In this document: in pieces, positions 24,504 through 29,685 of the stretch
How positions within the stretch are numbered: the first letter of the stretch is position 1
Layout: each line of letters opens with the position of its first letter
DNA from: Bacteroidales bacterium
GTDB taxonomy: Bacteria > Bacteroidota > Bacteroidia > Bacteroidales > P3
Assembly (NCBI GenBank): GCA_017448185.1
Contig: JAFSLX010000055.1
Coordinates: forward strand, 1-51,842
Direction of reading: 5' to 3'
DNA length: 51,842 nucleotides
Translations under genes and position numbers: made by a program
Notes under the pieces: generated by a model
What the model was told of the DNA's origin: nothing
The model's database searches: none
What the model saw: the letters and a program-made list of their open reading frames with translations, nothing else

Positions 24504-25589
24504 TTAGTTGATTCTATGGAATACATATTGGCTGGCACAGCCGGGGTACTGATGCAGGTCGTGGATGACCATGGGCATTGCTGTGGCGGCATCTGTCGGG
24601 TAGCCGCTGACACCCAGCGAATCGATTATGTAGTAACTGCTGTCATTGTTGTGGGTGTAGCGCAATGAAAGCTCCCAGTCCACATCGGTGCGGTTGGTGA
24701 AATAGCGTTGCATCTCGCAGTTGCCTGTACAGAAAGGTGCTATGCAATTGATATTTTCAGCCATCGGGGCGCATATCTGTGCGAGGCCAATCTCGGGATA
24801 GGTTTCTATGGCATGGGGGTATAGGCCGAGGATGATGTCGTAGGGCGAGGAGCAGTACCAGGTCTGCAAGTCCTGCTGAGCGGGCACAAGGTAGCATTCA
24901 TGCGTATGGACGGCGGGGCAGATGCCGCTGTAGGCGAAACATATCATCAGCGAGTCCTCGTGGCTGCGGCCGATATAGAGGGTGTCGTTGTTCCACACAC
25001 CGAGTATCAAGCGTCCGTTCTCCTCGTGGATATCATGGAACACGCCGCAGGGCATGTGAAGCCAGTAGCTCTCGCTGTCGAAGTTTACGTAGGCCGTGCT
25101 GTTTGCGCTGTCGATGGTGACGATGACGTTGAGGCAATTGCCCCAGCCGTCGAAGCAGGGGCTGACGTAGGTGGCCACGCCGTTGCCCACCGGCGGCTGC
25201 GGCGCGGTGGCATAGGCGGTGCCGCTGTATGTGCCGGTGGCGGGGTCGAAGGTCACGGTGACGGTCAGCCCCTCGTCCTCCATCTGGGCCATCCAGCGTT
25301 TCATGGCCTCGCGGTCGGTGGTGCTGAAGGTGGTGGCGTCCTTGGTGGCACTCTTGGTAGCCTTATGGTTGGCGTTGTAGAAGGTGACCTCGCTGCCTTC
25401 TTCCGCGTAGTCGCAGAAGCGGTCGAGGAGTTCCTGCCACTCATTGTTGTCGACAAGATACACCCGCTGCTCGGGTCCTTTGTCGACGGTGTATGCCACC
25501 ACATGGTCGCCTTCCGGCGGGCACTTATAGCAGCTGGCCAGCATCAGTACGGCGGCCACTACAAATGTGATTTTCAGTGTGTGTTTCAT
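24504..25589 (-). CDS. Lipoprotein with the shared FDALL domain
   Basis: This is a 361 aa SPII lipoprotein (Cys19 in MLASC). Residues 24-130 carry the shared domain: YTVDKG, EWQELLDRFCDYAEEG, VTFYNAN, TTFSTTDREAMKRWM, MEDEGLTVTVTFD and YSGTAYATAPQP, which is nearly the same as in the 22350 product. The remaining 230 residues are different and Cys-rich (CFDGWGNCLNV, CFAYSGICPAVHTHECYL, CTGNCEM), which suggests disulfides in the periplasm or on the surface. The start at 25589 is set by the lipoprotein signal; the longer open frame upstream has no protein-like composition. It is the fourth gene of sigma cassette 1. Confidence 0.75.
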   Translation of the reverse strand: MKHTLKITFVVAAVLMLASCYKCPPEGDHVVAYTVDKGPEQRVYLVDNNEWQELLDRFCDYAEEGSEVTFYNANHKATKSATKDATTFSTTDREAMKRWMAQMEDEGLTVTVTFDPATGTYSGTAYATAPQPPVGNGVATYVSPCFDGWGNCLNVIVTIDSANSTAYVNFDSESYWLHMPCGVFHDIHEENGRLILGVWNNDTLYIGRSHEDSLMICFAYSGICPAVHTHECYLVPAQQDLQTWYCSSPYDIILGLYPHAIETYPEIGLAQICAPMAENINCIAPFCTGNCEMQRYFTNRTDVDWELSLRYTHNNDSSYYIIDSLGVSGYPTDAATAMPMVIHDLHQYPGCASQYVFHRIN

Positions 25590-25615
25590 ATCGCTATAAT
25601 GTTGATTTTGTGTTT

Positions 25616-26032
25616 TTATTGTTTGTTTTCTATTGTATTCATCTGGTAGTCCAGCAGGGCTTGGCGCTGCTCTTCGGTGTCGATGCGATAGAAGGCCACG
25701 GTGCGGTCGGCGTGGACAGCCATGGCGCGCCAGGCGGGACGCACACTGCGTTTCACACGCTGCTGCGGGTGGTCGATGGCGCCCATCCACGAGGTGACAC
25801 CTTCAGCGGTGCGGATGTCGAGTTCCTCTTTCAGGCCACGCCATGCCGCCGTGTCGTCGGCCACAAGGATGACCACGTCGGTCTTCACCGTGTCGTTGAG
25901 CCGAAAACCCGTCACCTGCGCCACCGTCAGGTCCTGCCGCGAGGCGTACTGCTGATAGAGCGGCACTTCATATTCGCGCGAGCAGGCGAAAGCGACAAGC
26001 GTCAATAACATTAATAGCAACAAGCGTTTCAT
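25616..26032 (-). CDS. Small lipoprotein of sigma cassette 1
   Basis: This 138 aa protein has an SPII signal (Cys17 in LVAFAC) and is a paralogue of the 28265 product. Shared blocks are LY..Y.SRQ.L.VA, GF.LNDTV..DVV, TSW.G.ID.P, FYR.D.EEQ and ALLDYQ. The matching parts cover almost the entire mature protein, so the fold is conserved while the signals differ. No enzyme motif is visible. Its start codon overlaps the stop of the membrane-protein gene (ATGA), a sign of translational coupling. A periplasmic partner or sensor for the small membrane protein is my inference; no family is known to me. Confidence 0.75.
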   Translation of the reverse strand: MKRLLLLMLLTLVAFACSREYEVPLYQQYASRQDLTVAQVTGFRLNDTVKTDVVILVADDTAAWRGLKEELDIRTAEGVTSWMGAIDHPQQRVKRSVRPAWRAMAVHADRTVAFYRIDTEEQRQALLDYQMNTIENKQ

Positions 26033-26313
26033 ATCATTTGGGTGGTTAAAATGTTTGCGGCCACTTCGGCCCAATGGCTCTCGGGAAAGGTGGTACGGTT
26101 GCAGCAGACGTCGTCGTAAGACTGGAGAGTGGAGAGTGTCGAATGGAGGGCAATGCCTACCGTCACAGCCAGCACAGCCACCGAAGCCAACACAGTGTGG
26201 CGCACACGCCGACGCCGTTGCCATGCAGGATAGTCTTTCTTCAGGCGCGACAGCAGTCCTTGCTGCTCTTCTTGATTCCACAACTCGTCGAATGTCATCT
26301 TGTTCTGTTCCAT
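26029..26313 (-). CDS. Short single-pass membrane protein, candidate anti-sigma factor 1
   Basis: This 94 aa protein has three parts: a cytoplasmic N-terminal region of about 37 residues (FDELW motif at 8-12, YPAWQRRRR at 28-36), one membrane helix (about residues 39-56) and a periplasmic tail of about 38 residues with CCN and SHWAEVA. The paralogue at 28728 shares F.LW, YPAW..RRR, the helix and a Y...CN....W...A tail. The place right after the ECF sigma gene and the topology are those of an anti-sigma factor, but it is far shorter than the FecR type and has no zinc-binding HxxxCxxC motif, so the role is inferred only. Confidence 0.7.
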   Translation of the reverse strand: MEQNKMTFDELWNQEEQQGLLSRLKKDYPAWQRRRRVRHTVLASVAVLAVTVGIALHSTLSTLQSYDDVCCNRTTFPESHWAEVAANILTTQMI

Positions 26314-26326
26314 ATTATCTCCTTTC

Positions 26327-26803
26327 TCAGTTTTCGATTATCATTTCTTTCCTCAACCTATCTTTTATTCGCATCAGGCGGACACCTACATTGTTCTTGC
26401 TGAGACCGGTATAATTGCCGATTTCCTTGTAATCGTACCCTTCGAGGTGCATCGTCACAATCGTGTGGTCGGGTTCGGGCAGTTGGTCAATCAGTTCGTG
26501 GAGTGCGATATGGAGAGAACGGTCCTCCTCGGGTGGGTCGTATCCCTCGGGCAGCAGCTCGGTCGGTCGATTGGTGCGTTGCAGGTCGATGCAGGTGCTG
26601 CGTGCCACTCGCCATATCCAGGCAGCCTGTTTCGGGGCTACCGTGATGTCGAAAAGCCTCTCTCGCTGCTTCCAAAGGGTCAATACCGTCTCCTGCAGCA
26701 GGTCGTCAACCTCCAGGCCGTCACTGCTGTAGCGGCGGCAGACTGAGAAGAGCAGCCCGCGGTAGCGGAGCATCACCTCGTTGAACGTTTCCTGTTCTTT
26801 CAC
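26327..26803 (-). CDS. ECF-type RNA polymerase sigma factor 1
   Basis: This alternative sigma factor directs RNA polymerase to a specific envelope-related promoter set. It has 158 aa, regions 2 and 4 only: RYRGLLFSVCRRY and DDLLQETVLTLWKQR in region 2, a short linker, and region 4 with LPEPDHTIVTMHLEGYDYKE and the helix-turn-helix NNVGVRLMRIKDRLRK. The start is GTG at 26803. A candidate autoregulated promoter begins 9 nt upstream, so the transcript may be leaderless or nearly so. It heads a six-gene run that ends at 22350. Its closest relative here is the sigma factor at 29025. Confidence 0.9.
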   Translation of the reverse strand: MKEQETFNEVMLRYRGLLFSVCRRYSSDGLEVDDLLQETVLTLWKQRERLFDITVAPKQAAWIWRVARSTCIDLQRTNRPTELLPEGYDPPEEDRSLHIALHELIDQLPEPDHTIVTMHLEGYDYKEIGNYTGLSKNNVGVRLMRIKDRLRKEMIIEN

Positions 26804-26811
26804 ATAATAAT

Positions 26812-26852
26812 AACGTAAAACAGGGGGGTGAAAATTACATCGTATGTAAAAA
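26812..26852 (-). promoter_or_regulatory. Candidate ECF promoter of sigma cassette 1
   Basis: Read on the minus strand: TTTTTAC (26846-26852), 3 nt, CGATGTA (26836-26842), 17 nt, TTACGTT (26812-26818). All three blocks recur with 3- and 16-nt spacings upstream of the paralogous sigma gene, while the sequence between them differs. No standard TAnnTTTG promoter is present, which favours self-recognition by the sigma factor. Confidence 0.6.
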
Positions 26853-26858
26853 AAAAAT

Positions 26859-26881
26859 GCGTCCGCTATGTTGGCGGACGC
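26859..26881 (-). terminator. Terminator between the two sigma cassettes
   Basis: An 8-bp GC stem (GCGTCCGC, 26859-26866, with 26874-26881) and ten Ts on the minus strand stop transcription from the 26918 gene. The T run directly borders the upstream block of the next sigma promoter. Confidence 0.85.
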
Positions 26882-26917
26882 TGGAAGAAATGTTTTTTTT
26901 ATTAATCGTTTCGATTT

Positions 26918-27460
26918 TTATTCGGCGCGGTGGAACACCACGGGCACGTCGACGACGGTGGTGTCGCCTTCGTAGGCCATCGGCAGGACGAAGGTGATTT
27001 CGTCGGTGGCGTCGTTGTAGGTGAACACGAGGTGCGTGGTGGTCTCGGTGCCGTCCTCTTCCTCATAGGTGCCGATGAGGTTGCCGGTATGGGTGGTGCC
27101 GTCATAGCTGTACTCATAGTCCACGCCAGAGATCTGCTCCATGCTCATGCCGTCGGCGGACATACCCCAAGCCTCGACCATGTCGGAGAAGGTGAAGTGG
27201 GCGTAGTCGGCGTCGAAGTTCAGGTAGAAGAGGTCGCCAATGCTGGGGATGGTGAGGGTGTCGCCCATCTCGTCGGTGAAGACGATGTCGTCCATGGTGT
27301 AGGTCCAGTTGGTGCCGATGAGGTCAGAGGTGCTCTTCACACGAGCTTGGGTGGGAACCTGTCCGCCATTCTCGTTAATGGGATTGACAACGTCCTTCTG
27401 GCAGGCAGTGAAGGAGAGAACCAGTGCTGCAACGGCAGCGATCAAAATGTTTTTCTTCAT
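26918..27460 (-). CDS. Lipocalin-like lipoprotein ending sigma cassette 2
   Basis: This is a 180 aa SPII lipoprotein (Cys20 in LSFTAC). The mature part begins with a Lys/Asn/Gln-rich spacer, then LIGTNWTYTMDDIVF, several acidic beta strands and a final VVFHRAE. Its net charge is strongly negative. The N-terminal strand resembles the halves of the 242 aa lipoprotein at 23763. It lies 107 nt after the FDALL-domain gene at 27568, with no consensus promoter visible in that spacer, and is followed by a strong terminator, so it is probably the last gene of cassette 2. The function is unknown. Confidence 0.7.
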   Translation of the reverse strand: MKKNILIAAVAALVLSFTACQKDVVNPINENGGQVPTQARVKSTSDLIGTNWTYTMDDIVFTDEMGDTLTIPSIGDLFYLNFDADYAHFTFSDMVEAWGMSADGMSMEQISGVDYEYSYDGTTHTGNLIGTYEEEDGTETTTHLVFTYNDATDEITFVLPMAYEGDTTVVDVPVVFHRAE

Positions 27461-27567
27461 AATTGAATAATGTTTAAATTGTTTATTAATTATTTGTTTA
27501 ATTTGTTTTCGCTAATAAGAACGCATCAACTTGCCGAAAAACTACAAAGGGGTGTGATTTTTTTTTT

Positions 27568-28263
27568 TTATTCTTCCTCAACTCGCAAGCTGAGAGTATT
27601 GAAAGTATTGCCATTCAGGTCGGTATGAGTACCTGCCACTCCTTCAAGTGTCATCATGGCTCCTTCGATTAATCGCATATTATCGTCAATGGATTCACAC
27701 CATATCATTATGCCGTGCAGCGTAATGATATAGTAGTTGTCGTCTACCTGCAAGGCCCATACCACGCCACCCATATAAGGATCTCCCAAAACCGGTGAGG
27801 GAATGAAAGACAGGGTACCATTGTACATCTGAGCATCCTGCATGTCATCCGACCCAAGGTTGGCATAGGCACGGCCGTTCCAAGTGCCATTGTCGTAGGT
27901 GATGTTGACAGTCTTGCCGGCCTTCTCCATCTCTTTCATCCAGGCTTTGAGCTCTTCGCGGTCGGTGGTGCTGATCGAGGTGGGGGTATCGGTAGCAGTT
28001 CCTTTTTGTCCTGTCTGAGTGCTGCAGAACATCACCTGAGCCCCACCCTGAGCGTAATTGCAGAAACGGTCGAGCAGGGCGTCGAACTCGCTCTCGGTGT
28101 TGAGATGGGCGGTCGTACCCGAAAAATCGGAAGCAATAGAGCCACCATTGACGCTATAAAAGATATCGCGTTGGTGATTCAAATCGGTGTCGGGGATTTC
28201 CTTCTGGCATCCCACAAGGCCCATCAACCCTATCAAAACAATTAAAAGATTTTTCTGTCTCAT
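27568..28263 (-). CDS. Lipoprotein with the shared FDALL domain (sigma cassette 2)
   Basis: This is a 231 aa SPII lipoprotein (Cys19 in GLVGC). It contains the shared domain in the same order as the two larger cassette 1 proteins: FYSVNGG, EFDALLDRFCNYAQGG, VMFCST, TSISTTDREELKAWM, MEKAGKTVNITYD and GTWNGRAYA, here followed by a shorter C-terminal part of about 95 residues (GVVWALQVDDNYYII, then GVAGTHTDLNGNTF). It is the minimal version of the family and so the best one for defining the domain's limits. One base separates it from the small lipoprotein gene upstream. Confidence 0.75.
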   Translation of the reverse strand: MRQKNLLIVLIGLMGLVGCQKEIPDTDLNHQRDIFYSVNGGSIASDFSGTTAHLNTESEFDALLDRFCNYAQGGAQVMFCSTQTGQKGTATDTPTSISTTDREELKAWMKEMEKAGKTVNITYDNGTWNGRAYANLGSDDMQDAQMYNGTLSFIPSPVLGDPYMGGVVWALQVDDNYYIITLHGIMIWCESIDDNMRLIEGAMMTLEGVAGTHTDLNGNTFNTLSLRVEEE

Positions 28264-28264
28264 T

Positions 28265-28711
28265 TTATTTTATTTTTTCATTTTCACATTTCATTTTTTC
28301 GAGCTGATAGTCCAGCAGTGCGTCGTATTGCTCCTCGTTGTCGAGGCGATAGAATCCGACAACCCGCTTGTCCAGCGAAGCAATGACGCGCATGACCGGC
28401 GTTCCATCCCACGTCGTGCGGATGGCGGGTTCGTCAATGTTGCCTATCCAGCTGGTGTATCCAACAGTGTCGTCGATAGTCATTTCCTCGACCAGGCGCT
28501 GCCAGGCCTTTTCGGTTTCGGCCTGCAGCATCACCACATCGACCCGCACTGTGTCATTGAGTTTGAAGCCAACCAGTTCGGCCACCTTCAATTCCTGCCG
28601 TGACTCGTAATGTCGGTAGAGCGCACTCTTGTCCGGCACCTCGGCCTTGTGCGTGCAGCTTGCAAGCACAACCATCGGCAGCAACAGTATATATAACCAA
28701 ATCCGTTTCAT
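28265..28711 (-). CDS. Small lipoprotein of sigma cassette 2
   Basis: This 148 aa SPII lipoprotein (Cys19 in VLASC) is the paralogue of the 25616 product. Shared are LYRHYESRQELKVAEL, GFKLNDTVRVDVV, YTSWIGNIDEP, VVGFYRLDNEEQ and ALLDYQ. The start at 28711 is chosen for the lipoprotein signal; the frame is open to 28735, but that would overlap the preceding membrane-protein gene. The gap to that gene is 16 nt, whereas in cassette 1 the two overlap. Hydrophobic and charged positions match along the full length, consistent with an unrecognised small fold acting in the periplasm. Confidence 0.75.
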   Translation of the reverse strand: MKRIWLYILLLPMVVLASCTHKAEVPDKSALYRHYESRQELKVAELVGFKLNDTVRVDVVMLQAETEKAWQRLVEEMTIDDTVGYTSWIGNIDEPAIRTTWDGTPVMRVIASLDKRVVGFYRLDNEEQYDALLDYQLEKMKCENEKIK

Positions 28712-28727
28712 TTTGTTCGCTACTTTT

Positions 28728-29003
28728 TTAGGCATTCAACAGCAGTTCGTCGGCCATGTTCACCCAATATTCCGTATCGACATCGCTCTGGTTGCAGTAA
28801 GCCATCAGATAATTGTCGTTCAAACCGTTATTATTCTGCAACATAGGCAACGATATGCCGACCACCAGCAGCACCGCGGCGGCAATGCCCATCGTGCGGC
28901 GACGGCGTACACGCCACGCAGGATACTCGGCCGCCAGCTTCGTGGCATACGGTTCGGCCCCTGCCTTTTCCCATAATTGCTCAAATTGTTCTTCGTTTAT
29001 CAT
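28728..29003 (-). CDS. Short single-pass membrane protein, candidate anti-sigma factor 2
   Basis: This 91 aa protein has the same plan as the 26029 product. The N-terminal cytoplasmic part has FEQLWEK (residues 7-13) and YPAWRVRRRR (27-36), then one membrane helix (about 38-54), then a periplasmic tail with YLMAYCNQSD and EYWVNMADELLL. The Arg cluster before the helix predicts N-in topology. It lacks known anti-sigma domains, and the cytoplasmic part is only about 37 residues, so if it binds the sigma factor it does so with a very short peptide. It starts 21 nt after the sigma gene. Confidence 0.7.
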   Translation of the reverse strand: MINEEQFEQLWEKAGAEPYATKLAAEYPAWRVRRRRTMGIAAAVLLVVGISLPMLQNNNGLNDNYLMAYCNQSDVDTEYWVNMADELLLNA

Positions 29004-29024
29004 ATCCTATTGTTCTTTTTTATT

Positions 29025-29498
29025 CTAATTCATTGCGTTTCTCAGCCGTTCTTTCACCCTCACCAACCTTACGCTTACATTTTTCTCTGTCATTCCCAGC
29101 GTTTTACCGATTTCCTCGTAGCTGTAGCCCTCCAGTTGCATTCTCACTATCGATCGGTCGGGTTCGTCCAGATGGTCTATCTGTTCATGCAAATCGTGTA
29201 TCAGTGTCCGGTCGTCGACCTGCATTTCCAGACCTTCGGGCAGCTCTTCGGTCTCGTCGGTGCGCCGCAAGGCATCAATCGCTGCATTTCGCGCTATTTT
29301 CCACACCAGAGCCGCTTGCTGCACTCCCACCCCCAACGGTAGCAGTCGCTCACGTGCCCTCCACAGGGCTATGGCTGCCTCCTGAATCAGGTCGTCAGTA
29401 TCCAACCCCCTGTGTCTAAACCTACTACACAGAGTAAAGAGCATTCCCCGGTAACGGTGGAGCATTTCTTCGAATGGATCTTTGATCCTCACAATCAT
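29025..29498 (-). CDS. ECF-type RNA polymerase sigma factor 2
   Basis: This is the paralogue of the sigma factor at 26327, 157 aa. Region 2 carries HRYRGMLFTLCSRF and DDLIQEAAIALWRARERLL; region 4 carries LDEPDRSIVRMQLEGYSYEE and MTEKNVSVRLVRVKERLR. Differences in the region 4 recognition helix are modest, while the promoter motifs upstream of both genes are nearly the same, so cross-recognition between cassettes is possible. The start is ATG at 29498, only 3 nt from the candidate -10 block. A 11-bp-unit palindrome lies 74 nt further upstream, between this gene and the end of polA. Confidence 0.9.
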   Translation of the reverse strand: MIVRIKDPFEEMLHRYRGMLFTLCSRFRHRGLDTDDLIQEAAIALWRARERLLPLGVGVQQAALVWKIARNAAIDALRRTDETEELPEGLEMQVDDRTLIHDLHEQIDHLDEPDRSIVRMQLEGYSYEEIGKTLGMTEKNVSVRLVRVKERLRNAMN

Positions 29499-29501
29499 AA
29501 A

Positions 29502-29541
29502 AACGTAATAAAATTAGAAAAAACTACATCGACGGTAAAAA
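29502..29541 (-). promoter_or_regulatory. Candidate ECF promoter of sigma cassette 2
   Basis: On the minus strand: TTTTTAC (29535-29541), 3 nt, CGATGTA (29525-29531), 16 nt, TTACGTT (29502-29508). It matches the site at 26812-26852 block by block with unrelated spacer sequence. Confidence 0.6.
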
Positions 29542-29571
29542 TTTTTTTTTCCTCCCCCATTGTTGGCCTCT

Positions 29572-29664
29572 TGATGTTCAGTCGTTGTTCAGTCGTTGTT
29601 CAGTGATTGACTGAACAACGACTGAACAACGACTGAACGACGACTGAACAACGGCATAACATCA
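29572..29664. repeat. 11-bp-unit palindromic element, copy 3 (3+5 units)
   Basis: The left arm is TGATGTTCAGT plus two CGTTGTTCAGT units, the loop is GATTG, and the right arm has four ACTGAACAACG-type units (one with GACG) and an outer GCATAACATCA. TGATGTT and AACATCA close the ends. It lies between polA and the sigma gene, both on the minus strand. Confidence 0.85.
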
Positions 29665-29685
29665 ACCTTAGAGTATGATATGGGA

